A DNA stretch of 52,717 nt from Gammaproteobacteria bacterium (lineage in GTDB: Bacteria; Pseudomonadota; Gammaproteobacteria; Steroidobacterales; Steroidobacteraceae). Positions 26,859 to 36,342 of the stretch are shown here, piece by piece. The position numbers were made by a program, and so were the translations under genes. Each line of letters begins with the position of its first letter. Position 1 is the first letter of the stretch. The notes below the pieces were generated by a model. The model was not told the origin of the DNA. It made no database searches and was given only the letters and a program-made list of their open reading frames with translations. Where the stretch lies: assembly GCA_003164785.1 (NCBI GenBank), contig PLUE01000013.1:6455-59171 (forward strand). The letters are read 5' to 3'.

Positions 26859-29486
26859 CTATCTCCGCTGCGAATTTCTAGCACCGCTTGGAAGCGCCGC
26901 CGGGTGCCGACCGGCGCCTAGCAGCTCGGTCAGGCAGTTCCGCAAAAGTGCGGGATTGATCGGCTTGGTCAGGTAGTCGTTCATCCCTGCCGCGAGGCAT
27001 AGCTCCCGATCTCCGCTCAACGCATGAGCGGTGAGCGCTATGATCGGAACGTGCGCGGCCGGCGATCCGGCGACTCCGGCTCTGATTCGCCGGGTCGCCT
27101 CGTAGCCGTCCAGTACCGGCATTTGGCAATCCATGAGCACGACGTCAAAGAGGCCCGCACGCAGCTGGTCTATGGCCGATTCGCCGGTGTCGGCGACAGT
27201 TACCTGCGCACCGAGCTTTTCCAACAGATGACGGGCCAGCTTTTGGTTCACCACGTTGTCTTCCGCCAGAAGCACTGCTCGGCCGCGAAGAGGATGGTCA
27301 TTGGCCGCCCGGCGGGAGGTGGATATCGCGCTCGCCGTTCCGAGCGCTTCATGCAGGCACTGCCGCAGCGCCGAGCGCTTGACGGGCTTGGTCATGATAC
27401 GGTCGATGAGCCGATCGCCGGAGCAGTGTCCGACGCGTGTGCCGAGCGATACCATCAGGATGATGCACACGTTGACGCCCTCCTGCCGAAGCCGGATACG
27501 CTCCGCGAGCCACGGTCCAGGATGATCCGGCAGATCGTGATCCAGTAATATCACGTCGGGCTCGCGACGGCCCGCGGACAGCGCGTGCCACGCAGCCTCG
27601 CCCGCCGCCGCGGTCGCCGCGGTGGTGACCCGACACCCCACCGAGACGAGTTGCTCCTCGATGATCCGACGGTTGACCGGGTGATCGTCGATGACCAACA
27701 CCTCACAATCCGCCAGCTCCACTTGTTCAACCGGCGCCACCAGCCGGGGGGCAAGGCCGAGGCTGACCTCAAACCAAAAACACGACCCTGATCCCGGGGC
27801 GCTCTCGACCCCGATCGCGCCGTTCATCAATTCGACCAGGCGCCGGCAGATCGACAATCCCAGGCCGGTACCACCAAAGCGTCGCGTCGTGGACGTGTCC
27901 GCTTGCGCAAAAGGCGTGAACAGCCTGGATAGCTGCTCCCTGCTCAAGCCCACGCCGGTATCCGCCACTTCCACCCGCAAGCGAACGGTTCCATCGCCGG
28001 CATTCAGCCGACGCACCGACAATCGGACCTCGCCCTTTTCCGTGAATTTCACGGCATTGCCGAGGTAGTTGAGAACGATCTGGCGCAGACGGGTGGGGTC
28101 GCCGCGTACGCCGTGCGGAACGTTTGCGTCCACGTCGACGATGAGCTCGAGACCCTTCTCGCCGGCGCGCAGTGCAATGGCATCGACTGCTTGATCCAGC
28201 ATCGTCGTCAGGTCGAACTCAACCTGCTCGAGAACCAACTGACGCGCCTCGATCTTCGAGAAATCGAGCACGTCATTGATCACGGCGAGCAGCGACTCGC
28301 CGCTCGAACGCGCGATCTCGGCCAATTCACGTTGATCGTCACGCAACGGCGTATCGAGCAGCAGGCCGGTCATGCCGATGACGCCATTCAGGGGGGTACG
28401 TATCTCGTGGCTCATATTGGCCAGGAACTCGCTCTTGGCCAGGCTTGCGGCCTCAGCGACGTCCTTGGCGGCGAGCAGTTCTTCCGCCGCCACCTTCTGT
28501 TGAGTGATGTCGAATTGCACACCGAACATTCGCAGCGGCCGCCGATCGACGCCGCGGTCGAAGACGCCCACGGAGATTAAAAACCACTTGTATCCGCCGT
28601 CCGCAGCCCGCAGGCGGTGCTCTCCACGGTAGACATCCGTGTGACCGGCGACGACTTCCTCGATGCCGTGCAAATACCCGTCCCGGTCGTGCTCGTGACA
28701 TATATCGGTCAACCAATCCAAATGCCTCGCGTCGGTAGCGCACTCGAGTCCGAGCGCGCCCGCCAGGGTCGAATTGAACTCGACGCGGTTGGTGGCCGCA
28801 TCCCACTCCCAGGTGCCAATGTTACCGCCTTGAATCATCATCAGAATGCGGTGCTGGTCGCGTCGCATCGCCTCCCGCTTGCGCACTTCGCGGGTGACAT
28901 CGGCCTGGATGCATGCCCAACCCTGAATCGTCCCGCCATCATCCAGCAGCGGCTGCGCATCCGTGTCGAGCCACCATTCCTGACCGTTCTTGCCGCGTAC
29001 CAGGGTCTCGAAGCGAACCCCCTTTCCGGCGGCGAGCGACTCACGGACTTGCCGGACGGTCTCGGGGTCGGTGCCCTCGAAGTAAAGCAGGTCGCTGGTT
29101 TTCCGCCCGACGACTTCGTCCAAGCGGTAGCCGGTCATTCGCGTGAAGCTGTCATTTACCCACACCAGCAGGCGTCGAGCGTCACTGATCGTCACGCCGT
29201 AGCCGGTGCCGCGGAGCGCGGCGGGCAAGCTCTCGGCGGCATTTTCCGGCGTAATTGCCTTGCGAGGAGCCGGCCGCTTGAGCCGTCGATCGGTCGAATA
29301 CCAAAGCAGCGCGGAGATCAGCACGAACGAGAAAAATCCGCCCAAGCTCGCGGCGCTAAGCAGGGGTGTGCGATGAATGACCGGGTCGAGCGCAACGAGC
29401 GCGGAGGACAACCAACCGGCAATCAAGAGCGTACCCTGCACCCTACGCCGCATATCGGGATTGGCAGACTGGTGGTCTCGTGTCAT
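26859..29486 (-). CDS. Membrane hybrid sensor histidine kinase (PAS-PAS-HisKA-HATPase-REC-REC)
   Basis: 875 residues. Two membrane helices near the N-terminus ([14 protein letters not shown] and [13 protein letters not shown]) are followed by a PAS domain (about 85-210), a second PAS/PAC (about 215-335), HisKA with [19 protein letters not shown], a HATPase with [10 protein letters not shown] and [13 protein letters not shown], then two receivers: [10 protein letters not shown] with LLDHDLP, and [14 protein letters not shown] with [15 protein letters not shown]. No Hpt domain is attached, so phosphorelay would need a partner elsewhere. The start is uncertain; ATG 29486 is the most natural, and the frame remains open to 29669. 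It is convergent with the catabolic operon, so a link is possible only by neighbourhood. Confidence 0.92.
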   Translation of the reverse strand: MTRDHQSANPDMRRRVQGTLLIAGWLSSALVALDPVIHRTPLLSAASLGGFFSFVLISALLWYSTDRRLKRPAPRKAITPENAAESLPAALRGTGYGVTISDARRLLVWVNDSFTRMTGYRLDEVVGRKTSDLLYFEGTDPETVRQVRESLAAGKGVRFETLVRGKNGQEWWLDTDAQPLLDDGGTIQGWACIQADVTREVRKREAMRRDQHRILMMIQGGNIGTWEWDAATNRVEFNSTLAGALGLECATDARHLDWLTDICHEHDRDGYLHGIEEVVAGHTDVYRGEHRLRAADGGYKWFLISVGVFDRGVDRRPLRMFGVQFDITQQKVAAEELLAAKDVAEAASLAKSEFLANMSHEIRTPLNGVIGMTGLLLDTPLRDDQRELAEIARSSGESLLAVINDVLDFSKIEARQLVLEQVEFDLTTMLDQAVDAIALRAGEKGLELIVDVDANVPHGVRGDPTRLRQIVLNYLGNAVKFTEKGEVRLSVRRLNAGDGTVRLRVEVADTGVGLSREQLSRLFTPFAQADTSTTRRFGGTGLGLSICRRLVELMNGAIGVESAPGSGSCFWFEVSLGLAPRLVAPVEQVELADCEVLVIDDHPVNRRIIEEQLVSVGCRVTTAATAAAGEAAWHALSAGRREPDVILLDHDLPDHPGPWLAERIRLRQEGVNVCIILMVSLGTRVGHCSGDRLIDRIMTKPVKRSALRQCLHEALGTASAISTSRRAANDHPLRGRAVLLAEDNVVNQKLARHLLEKLGAQVTVADTGESAIDQLRAGLFDVVLMDCQMPVLDGYEATRRIRAGVAGSPAAHVPIIALTAHALSGDRELCLAAGMNDYLTKPINPALLRNCLTELLGAGRHPAALPSGARNSQRR

Positions 29487-30128
29487 TGAAAAGCAACATT
29501 CTTGACGGAATTTCGGGTCAGCCCCGGACATCTCCGAAGGGGACGCATACTTTAAGTCCGGTAATTGCCCTGATACCGTACTCCCTGCAACGGGTACTGT
29601 CGCGGTGCCAAGCGTCGACTGCTGCTCCGAATGCACGGAAATATTGTCGTACGGCCGTGCGCGTAACACGCACGGCTAGCGCGCGTGGCTCGGGTGCGCG
29701 GGTCGATGGCTGCACGGGATGCACGCACGCGCACCGCATTGTGACTGCGGACGGTCGACTTCGCGATTTGTGGCCCTACATGTTACCGAGCTGCCCTTAC
29801 ACCAGTTTCTCGAAAAAGCGATGTCGACCATTGATATCATTGACAATCCTTTGGTCGCGCCGCGATCATCGTGCTGCATAGCGAGATGAGTCATTTCCGG
29901 CCGCCGTCGGTCGACCGCGTCGCAGCAGCCATTTGGCCATATTCCGCAGGGACTTGCGGGACTCGTGCTGCGGCCCGGTGAGTTGGCCCCTATGTCGGGT
30001 GAACCGACGCTTTTGCTCGACATGCGGACCGGTTGGACGAGGCAAGTGGCCATTCTTCTTCCCAAGCATCCTGGAGCAGCACATGCCGACTCAAGCGATT
30101 CTGAGTCGACCTGTTATCCAACGCGCTG
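29487..30128. other. Stretch without a confident gene
   Basis: Short frames on both strands (such as 29480-29881 plus and 29676-30065 minus) have no domain or ribosome site; composition suggests degraded sequence. No IS ends seen. Confidence 0.3.
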
Positions 30129-30548
30129 ATGAGTCGAGGCACGACGAAACAGACGAGCGCCCGGTGCCAGATAAGCATGATTTCGTGCCTGTTTGGCCGC
30201 ACGGCCGATGGCAAGGCCACCTCCACACCTGCGGCCAAACCGCACGAGGGGCTGGCGGATTGGGATGTCTTCGTCGACCTGGTCGCGCGCACCGAGTCCA
30301 TCGTGGCCACGCAGGAGGGTCGCAAGACGATCTCCCTGCTCAATCATGAGGTGTACGAGCCGACGTACGGCCGATTGCCGAAGTTCTACCAGCCAAAAGT
30401 ACCTTACTCGAAGGTGCTGCATACCTTCAACGGGGATGCACGAGTGATCAGCGACAAAATCATCCTTCACTTCGGCATCGGCGCATTTTGCCTAGAATCC
30501 CGGCCGTGCATCCATTCGGCAATCTCCTGGCACCAACGCAGGACATAG
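30129..30548 (+). CDS. Hypothetical protein, doubtful
   Basis: 139 codons. The middle looks protein-like: ADWDVFVDLVARTESIVATQ, then KTISLLNHEVYEPTYGRLPKFYQPKV and DARVISDKIILHFGIG. The ends look random and there is no clear ribosome site; an ATG at 30177 is an alternative start. I do not recognise a family. It may be a fragment of a decayed gene that happens to remain in frame. It lies 150 bases upstream of the phosphoesterase. Confidence 0.3.
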   Translation: MSRGTTKQTSARCQISMISCLFGRTADGKATSTPAAKPHEGLADWDVFVDLVARTESIVATQEGRKTISLLNHEVYEPTYGRLPKFYQPKVPYSKVLHTFNGDARVISDKIILHFGIGAFCLESRPCIHSAISWHQRRT

Positions 30549-30699
30549 CCCGTGCGTGAGACCGGCCTCGGACACCGAATTGTCACATTAAATGCGTATT
30601 GTACTGCGACCATGCAGGGCGAGACGTGACGCCGATTCGGGGCCCACATTCCCCCCGCCGACAATCAAGGCTTCGATACATTACAAAGGGAACAATTTC

Positions 30700-31980
30700 A
30701 TGATAAGACGTTTATTGTTTACCGGTATGGCCGCATGTCTCGCCGCCGCGAGCGCATCTGCGGAGCAGGCCCAGGTTCCAACAGGAATTCCAACCCTCGA
30801 TCATGTATTCGTGATCATGATGGAAAATCATGCCTACGGGCAGATTGCTGGCAATCCGCAGGCACCATTCCTCAACTCACTGATGACCAAGGCCAACCTC
30901 GCCGTTAATTACTACGCCATCGCCCATCCGAGCAACACCAACTACCTCGAGGTCGTCGGTGGCTCGAATTTCAACAAGCTCTCGGACCAATACCCCGACT
31001 GGCACAATCGTAGCTGTGTGCCTAACATCAAGAGCGGACAGCCCACCAACACCGACGTGCCCAACTTGGGTGTCTTCTGCCCGATCTACGGCACGAACGG
31101 CACCGATGCGGCGGTTCCGGTGCTCGACAACACGATGAACGAGACCTCCGCGCCGCCGCTCACCAACATCGATGGCAAACATTCCATCGCGGCGAGCCAC
31201 AGGATCGATGGGATTTCGATCGCCGACCAGCTTGTCGCTCACGGCAAATCGTGGAAGTCCTACCAGGAAGGCGTGCCGCTCAGCGGTGCTGATGGCGTCA
31301 ACGTCAGCGACGGTTACTACAGCATTGGCGGGGTCAACATCGAAGGAGTCAACCAGACCTCCGACTTCGCCGCGCTATCAACCAAAGGCAACCCAGTCAG
31401 CGCCGCCGACGTGGTGTACCTGTACGCGGTGAAGCACAATCCATTCGCCTACTTCGCCTCAGTCCAGGAAGGCCAGGACAAGGAGCTGAGCATGGACCGC
31501 ACTGTGTCATTCGATGGGCCGAAGGGTCTGTATGCCGACCTCAAGGACGGCACGGTGCCTGACTTTGCCTTCATTGCACCCAACCAGTGCAACGACCAGC
31601 ATGGTCGCGGCAACGGGACAGCGTTCTGCAATTTTGACGCGGACGACAATGGCACTCAGACTGGCCTCAACCCGTCGCTGATCTTGCAGGGTGACCTCAC
31701 CGTGCAGCGGATCTACACCGCGATCAAGGCGTCGAAGGTGTGGCGCGAAAGCCGCTCGGCTATCGTGATCCTGTGGGACGAAAATGACTACAGCACGATA
31801 ACTCCGAATCAGGTCGTGACTATCGTCGAAACCAACTATGGGCAGCACAAGGTCCGTAGCCTTAAGTACTACGATCACTACTCGCTGACCAAGACTCTGG
31901 ATGCGGCCTTCCGGCTGCCCTGCCTGAACCATGCCTGCGACGAGGGCGTGGAAGTCATGGCGGACCTCTTCCAGGAGTAA
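30700..31980 (+). CDS. Secreted phosphoesterase (AcpA / phospholipase C family)
   Basis: 426 residues with a signal peptide (MIRRLLFTGMAACLAAASASA, probably cut before EQAQ). The family motifs are present: HVFVIMMENHAYGQI at the start, AHPSNTNYLEVVGGS carrying the nucleophile region, a metal-binding DGISIADQL, APNQCNDQHG and VILWDENDYS near the end. This superfamily includes acid phosphatases and phosphatidylinositol-3-phosphatase-like enzymes, acting in the periplasm or outside. The frame opens at 30592 but AAAGGGA lies 9 bases before ATG 30700. It is 42 bases upstream of the multicopper oxidase and probably co-transcribed. Confidence 0.9.
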   Translation: MIRRLLFTGMAACLAAASASAEQAQVPTGIPTLDHVFVIMMENHAYGQIAGNPQAPFLNSLMTKANLAVNYYAIAHPSNTNYLEVVGGSNFNKLSDQYPDWHNRSCVPNIKSGQPTNTDVPNLGVFCPIYGTNGTDAAVPVLDNTMNETSAPPLTNIDGKHSIAASHRIDGISIADQLVAHGKSWKSYQEGVPLSGADGVNVSDGYYSIGGVNIEGVNQTSDFAALSTKGNPVSAADVVYLYAVKHNPFAYFASVQEGQDKELSMDRTVSFDGPKGLYADLKDGTVPDFAFIAPNQCNDQHGRGNGTAFCNFDADDNGTQTGLNPSLILQGDLTVQRIYTAIKASKVWRESRSAIVILWDENDYSTITPNQVVTIVETNYGQHKVRSLKYYDHYSLTKTLDAAFRLPCLNHACDEGVEVMADLFQE

Positions 31981-32022
31981 TTATTCGTACCACCGGGAGT
32001 GGAGGGCGCATATGCTCCCTCC

Positions 32023-33885
32023 ATGCCCTTCCCTCAGATGCTTGATTTGCACCGTTGGACGTGCGCTCTTATCGCGCTCGTGGCCATCGGAATCACCGCA
32101 AGCGCTGCTGCAGAGTCTCCCTACGATCCGCAAAGCCTCCCCGAGGCACCTTGCGGCCGCGGCACTCCGCCGCCCGGGCACCAGAGCCCCGAGATCTCGG
32201 CTACCGGCGCGGATATCGAATTGACTGTCCGTCAGGATGGTATCCGCCTGTGTTACGTCAGCAACGGCAGTGCTGATGCGCCTGTCATTCATGCGCGGCT
32301 CGGCGCTGACCTGGTCATCACCCTCCGCAACGAGATCACGGACCCACAGGCGATCGACTCGGTTAGCGGCCCCGGCAAACTCACCAGCGCTAACGAGGTA
32401 GTGCCTGCTTCGCCGGATTATTATGCCGTAGTACCTGGGATGCACCACGAGGCGAGCGGTGCTACCAACCTGCACGTGCATGGTTTCGCCGTCCCGCCGA
32501 TGCGACCCCAAGATGAGGTGCTCGTCACATGCACCGATCCGGAGACGGGTCCGGCACGCTGCGGTCAGCGTAATTTCACCTACCGGTTCCAAGTGCCAGC
32601 GGACATGCCGGAAGGGCTCTACTGGTATCACCCTCACGTGCACGGCGAAGTCCAAGCACAGATGCTGATGGGACTGACTGGCGCCCTGATTGTCGAGGGG
32701 CCGCTTGCCGATGCTCGCCGTCGGGCCGGCATTGAGGAGCGCCTGCTGATCGTTCGTCAGACTCAGGATCCCGATGCCGGGCGCGCGCAGCCGGCGGCCA
32801 TGACGGCAGCGCCCGTTGATACGGATACCCCACCCAAGAGAGTGGTCACTAAGCCGGCGACCAAAATCGACACCGCGCACGAACTGCTTTGCACGCGCAA
32901 TGCGGGCATCGATGCAATCAGTCTGAATGCGACGCCCATTCCGGTGAGCCAGGCAGACGATGCGGCCTATGCACACTATTCGATTGCAGCGGGCAGCCGG
33001 CAGCTTTGGCGCGTGCTGAACGCGGCGACCGATGCGTTCCTGAGCCTCGCCGTGGTCGACGAAAGTGGCATGCCCTTGCCAATAGAGGTCGTCGCACTGG
33101 ACGGTGCACCACTGACCGACGATAGCGGAGCACTGCTCGCGACGAGCAATACCCGCGAGCCGCAACTCGTACCGCCTGCGGGGCGGCTCGAGGCGATGGT
33201 GAGCGGGCCCGCCGTGGGCAAGAAGGCCTATCTCGTCACGCATGCCGTCGACACGGGGTGTGCCGGCGACCGGTTGCCCGAACGCCGGCTGGCTGTCATT
33301 GAAGGGTCACCGGCCGAGCCTGCACTGCTCCGCCAAGCGACGCCTACGGTACGACCCGCTAATCTCTTCAACGGCCTGATCGCACAACGCACAGTGCGAC
33401 GCCGCGTTATCGCCCTGGCAGAGTATCCGCGTCCCGGCTCGGACGATCAGATCGACTTCTACATTGCCGAGAGTAAGCCCGGTGCCGTGCTCAAGCCGTA
33501 TCATATGGGAGATCAGCCGGCAATCACCGTCCGTGCAGGGACCACGGAAGAATGGACGATCGAGAACTGGACGAATGAATTGCACGCTTTCCACATTCAC
33601 CAGGTGCACTTTCGCGTCCTCGAAGTAGACGGCGAGCCCGTTGCGCAGCCGCCGCTCCTCGACGTCGTCAACGTTCCCTACGCCACGGCAACCGGATATC
33701 ACAGCAAGGAAGGCCCGATCCGGCCGGGCCGCGTGCGCATCAAGCTTAGCTTTCCCGCGCGACTGTTAGGTGACATTCCCTTCCACTGCCACCTCGTCGA
33801 TCACGAAGACAACGGTATGATGGCGGTGCTGCGCGTGTTGCCGGCAACCGGCGCGATGACCTCCAAACATGCCTCCCGCATGTAG
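32023..33885 (+). CDS. Periplasmic multicopper oxidase
   Basis: 620 residues with an N-terminal signal segment (ALIALVAIGITASAAA). All four copper motifs are visible: NLHVHGF (151-153 HxH), YWYHPHVHGEVQ (about 202-210), HAFHIHQVHF and HCHLVDHEDNGMM near the C-terminus, giving the type 1 and the trinuclear sites. It resembles the CueO/laccase group with a divergent middle domain and few of the Met-rich stretches of CueO; substrates could be metals or phenolics. The start is unclear: ATG 32023 gives the best signal peptide, with GTG 31999 as alternative. It follows the phosphoesterase on the same strand. Confidence 0.92.
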   Translation: MPFPQMLDLHRWTCALIALVAIGITASAAAESPYDPQSLPEAPCGRGTPPPGHQSPEISATGADIELTVRQDGIRLCYVSNGSADAPVIHARLGADLVITLRNEITDPQAIDSVSGPGKLTSANEVVPASPDYYAVVPGMHHEASGATNLHVHGFAVPPMRPQDEVLVTCTDPETGPARCGQRNFTYRFQVPADMPEGLYWYHPHVHGEVQAQMLMGLTGALIVEGPLADARRRAGIEERLLIVRQTQDPDAGRAQPAAMTAAPVDTDTPPKRVVTKPATKIDTAHELLCTRNAGIDAISLNATPIPVSQADDAAYAHYSIAAGSRQLWRVLNAATDAFLSLAVVDESGMPLPIEVVALDGAPLTDDSGALLATSNTREPQLVPPAGRLEAMVSGPAVGKKAYLVTHAVDTGCAGDRLPERRLAVIEGSPAEPALLRQATPTVRPANLFNGLIAQRTVRRRVIALAEYPRPGSDDQIDFYIAESKPGAVLKPYHMGDQPAITVRAGTTEEWTIENWTNELHAFHIHQVHFRVLEVDGEPVAQPPLLDVVNVPYATATGYHSKEGPIRPGRVRIKLSFPARLLGDIPFHCHLVDHEDNGMMAVLRVLPATGAMTSKHASRM

Positions 33886-33913
33886 TTGGCCCGATCCAAG
33901 GGTGGTATGACCC

Positions 33914-34376
33914 TTAATCTGTGCCGTCTGACGTGTTGCGCCTAGAGCGACGAGCGCATCTGGCCGATGCATGCCGAATCCGCCCGCGGGCAATCCCTGT
34001 AAGGCCATTCAAACCATCAGCGATCTTAGGGCGGTATGGTGCTTGGGGATTGTCGCCCAGCAACCCGATCGTACCACTCGGGAGTACGAGATCCTGCAGA
34101 GCCTCAATGACGCGCATCGGGCTCAGTGCGTTTGTGATCATGACGCGCACGAACTCTTCGGTCGAGACATCAGGTAGCGTTTCACCATCGTTGTTCGTGA
34201 CGCCGGGATTGACGAACAGCATGTCGAACTTTCTCGACGCTAGACGCGCTCGTAGCGCGGCAACTTGATCGGGATAGTTGATGTCCACGGTCTCTATTTC
34301 GAGTCGATCTTCGGCGCTTCCCAATAGATCGTGCAGTTGCGAGCGTATCCGATCTAGTGGCGCTGGTGACTAGCTC
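33914..34376 (-). pseudogene. Short-chain dehydrogenase/reductase fragment
   Basis: Translation reads DRLEIETVDINYPDQVAALR, then FDMLFVNPGVTNND, DVSTEEFVRVMITNALSPMRVIEAL and SGTIGLLGDN. This is the central Rossmann part of an SDR (NNAGV motif here VNPGV). The N-terminal TGxxxGxG cofactor motif is missing: a stop interrupts at 34377. The C-terminal YxxxK part is missing too, where the frame continues as unrelated Arg-rich sequence. It is a decayed remnant with no start codon of its own worth trusting. Confidence 0.7.
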
Positions 34377-34821
34377 ATTCTTTAACGCCACGCAGGGAAA
34401 TGAGACCAAGTCCGTTCCTACGGTAGTCAGGAGCTTCCCGCTCCCAGTTCGCACTGAGGCGATCACGGTCTCACAAATGTGGCACCCGCGACTCGACGCC
34501 GATCCTGCGCATCGCTGGCTGCGAGGCTTGGTGCTGGCAACCTGCCGTGAGCAGGGGCAATAGATGTCCAGTACCTGGCAGCCGCAATCGACTTCCCGAT
34601 AACGGCGTCTGGCCGATGGCGAACGATTGTAAGATTCAATGTAGTTGGATTAGTCCGGATCGTCCGCCGGGTTGCGCAGCGGACGCCGGATGAATTTACG
34701 GCCTCGAACATCGCCCACGTGGGCTGATGCGCTCTTTAAAAATCTGGGTTATATTCTGAGCAGGGCCGTAAGACGCGGATCTGCGGGCGGGTTCAGCGAT
34801 TCTAACGGATACTCTAAGAAA
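34377..34821. other. Intergenic stretch
   Basis: No credible gene. Frames at 34357-34563 plus and 34463-34711 minus have no domain. Probably the promoter region of the PPOX gene and remains of the SDR gene's 5' end. Confidence 0.3.
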
Positions 34822-34847
34822 GACGCCCCGCGGCAGTATGGGGCGTC
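34822..34847 (+). repeat. Hairpin in the leader of the PPOX gene
   Basis: GACGCCCC (34822-34829) pairs perfectly with GGGGCGTC (34840-34847) around a 10-base loop. It sits 22 bases before the ATG at 34870 and is not followed by a T-run, so it is either an mRNA structure near the ribosome site or an operator-like palindrome. Confidence 0.45.
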
Positions 34848-34869
34848 ATAGAATTTGGGGGGGCGCATC

Positions 34870-35535
34870 ATGAGCAAACTCTACAACGAATCGCACCGGG
34901 CCCTGCAGGACGAATTCGGAACCCGCCGTATGGCGGACAAGATCGAGGAAATCACCTGCAACGGCATCGTAGGAGAAAACGAGAAGGCTTTCATCGAAAG
35001 CCGCGACATGTTCTTCCTCGCGACTGTCGATACTGAAGGTTGTCCCACGGTTTCCTACAAAGGCGGCGATCCGGGTTTCATCCGCGTGGTCGACGAAAGA
35101 ACAGTCATCTTCCCGAGCTACGACGGGAACGGCATGTATCTCTCGATGGGCAATATCGCGTCCCGTGGCGAGGTCGGCCTGCTGTTCATCGATTTCGAAA
35201 AGCCCAACCGGCTCCGGCTGCAGGGACAGGCCGAACTCTCTAGCGATTCGGCGCTGCTGGCGCATTTCAAGGAAGCCGAGCTGGTCGTCAAAGTCGCGCT
35301 GCGCGCGGTGTTTGTGAACTGCCCGCGCTATGTGCACCGCTACGAAAAGGTCTCATCCTCCCGCTACGTTCCGCGCGCGGCGCGCGAAACGCCGGTCGCG
35401 ACCTGGAAGCGAGTCGATGAGATACAAGATATGCTGCCGGAACGAGACGCCGCGAAGGTCGCCGCAGTCGGTGGCAAGCTTCTGACGTCCGAAGAATGGG
35501 TCGGCATGGTCGTTGCCGGGGATCCAGAGGCCTGA
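34870..35535 (+). CDS. Pyridoxamine 5'-phosphate oxidase-related FMN-binding protein
   Basis: 221 residues, split-barrel flavoprotein fold: AFIESRDMFFLATVDTEGCPTVSYKGGDPGFIRVVDERTVIF, then NGMYLSMGNIASRGEVGLLFIDFEKPNRLRLQGQAEL in separate stretches, and a C-terminal NCPRYVHRYEK. It matches the FMN-binding PPOX-class family often near stress genes; substrate unknown and it is not the B6 pathway enzyme, lacking its signature. ATG 34870 is preceded by a long G-run that can serve as ribosome site. A perfect hairpin lies in its leader. Confidence 0.85.
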   Translation: MSKLYNESHRALQDEFGTRRMADKIEEITCNGIVGENEKAFIESRDMFFLATVDTEGCPTVSYKGGDPGFIRVVDERTVIFPSYDGNGMYLSMGNIASRGEVGLLFIDFEKPNRLRLQGQAELSSDSALLAHFKEAELVVKVALRAVFVNCPRYVHRYEKVSSSRYVPRAARETPVATWKRVDEIQDMLPERDAAKVAAVGGKLLTSEEWVGMVVAGDPEA

Positions 35536-36000
35536 CCCACCCGTTCGATCTCTCGGCGGCGAAATTCGATGGCAGTGTCGTAGCGCAGCATCCATGCCTA
35601 CCCGTTGACCCGCAACAATTGACACTTTTACTCTCCTCCGGCAACAAGTGACAACTTTACTTCGCGACCGACCGTCCGCAAATGTGTCAATCCGAGCTGC
35701 GGACGCAACCCATTCCCCTGGCAATCACTGCTACCGGACGAGGCGGACGGATTGACAGATTTGCTTCCCATCACGCTAGGGCGGTGCCGTCGCTGCCGCG
35801 CATCAACCCGGCGCTCGGTCGTGTCACCGGCGCGACACCCAAAAAATAAAACGAATTGCAATTCCGCGCTTCCTCAGAACCGGCAGCGCTGCATCATTAT
35901 GATCCGTTGCATACGATGCGTGCTCCGAAACCATGCTTCGGCCGCGATGGTTGGTCGTCCTTGAAAGCATAAGGTACTGACACACAAGCGGTTGCCGCTT
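35536..36000. other. Intergenic stretch with mobile-element-like repeats
   Basis: No credible gene. Besides the 22-base direct repeat listed separately, TGTCAATCCG (35685-35694) and CGGATTGACA (35748-35757) form a perfect 10-bp inverted repeat 53 bases apart, and GTCCGCA/TGCGGAC (35674-35680, 35698-35704) a shorter one. The layout recalls an element end. Confidence 0.4.
35612..35662. repeat. Two imperfect 22-base direct repeats
   Basis: GCAACAATTGACACTTTTAC at 35612 and GCAACAAGTGACAACTTTAC at 35641 recur with a 29-base period, each 22 bases long with four mismatches. Multiple direct repeats near one end are typical of IS21-like elements, but no istA or istB is nearby; it may be a solo end. 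Confidence 0.4.
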
Positions 36001-36017
36001 TCGGCATGGCAGTTGCT
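36001..36017 (+). promoter_or_regulatory. Candidate sigma-54 promoter of the amtB-glnK cluster
   Basis: TCGGCATGGCAGTTGCT: the -24 GG (36003-36004) and the -12 GC (36015-36016) have the required 10-base gap, and it differs from TGGCACG-N4-TTGCT mainly at two positions. RpoN with NtrC drives amtB-glnK in many proteobacteria. The leader to the amtB start would be about 315 bases. No convincing NtrC site was found upstream. Confidence 0.55.
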
Positions 36018-36277
36018 TCCATGCCTTCGACGCGTTAAGGGAGCATTAAAATTCTCGCGCCGTAATATAAAAATCTAGCAGCGTTAGGGACGGAGACAAC
36101 ACATGGAGAGTTGTCAAGCATGAATATGAAAACCGCAACGAGCGTGGCTCGCGGACTCGCCGAGGCTTCCAACTCAAAGAATGGCGATCGAGTGTGTCGG
36201 CCGAGGCGCCCGCCGGTGGCCGTCATCGGCGTGTCATGAATGAATCTTGTCGGTAACGGCAATCTTTCCAACATTCG

Positions 36278-36301
36278 AACCGGTGCGAATCCGCACCGGT
36301 T
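36278..36301 (+). repeat. Perfect 10-bp hairpin in the amtB leader
   Basis: AACCGGTGCG (36278-36287) pairs with CGCACCGGTT (36292-36301) around the loop AATC. It lies 41 bases before the amtB start and could affect mRNA stability or translation, or bind a protein as DNA palindrome. Confidence 0.55.
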
Positions 36302-36342
36302 GGGCGTGTAGTGCTTTTGGATCATCATGGGGATTCGCATCA

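Noticed and set aside
31981..33243. 420-codon minus-strand frame
   Set aside because: Antisense shadow of the multicopper oxidase, whose copper motifs are all intact on the plus strand.
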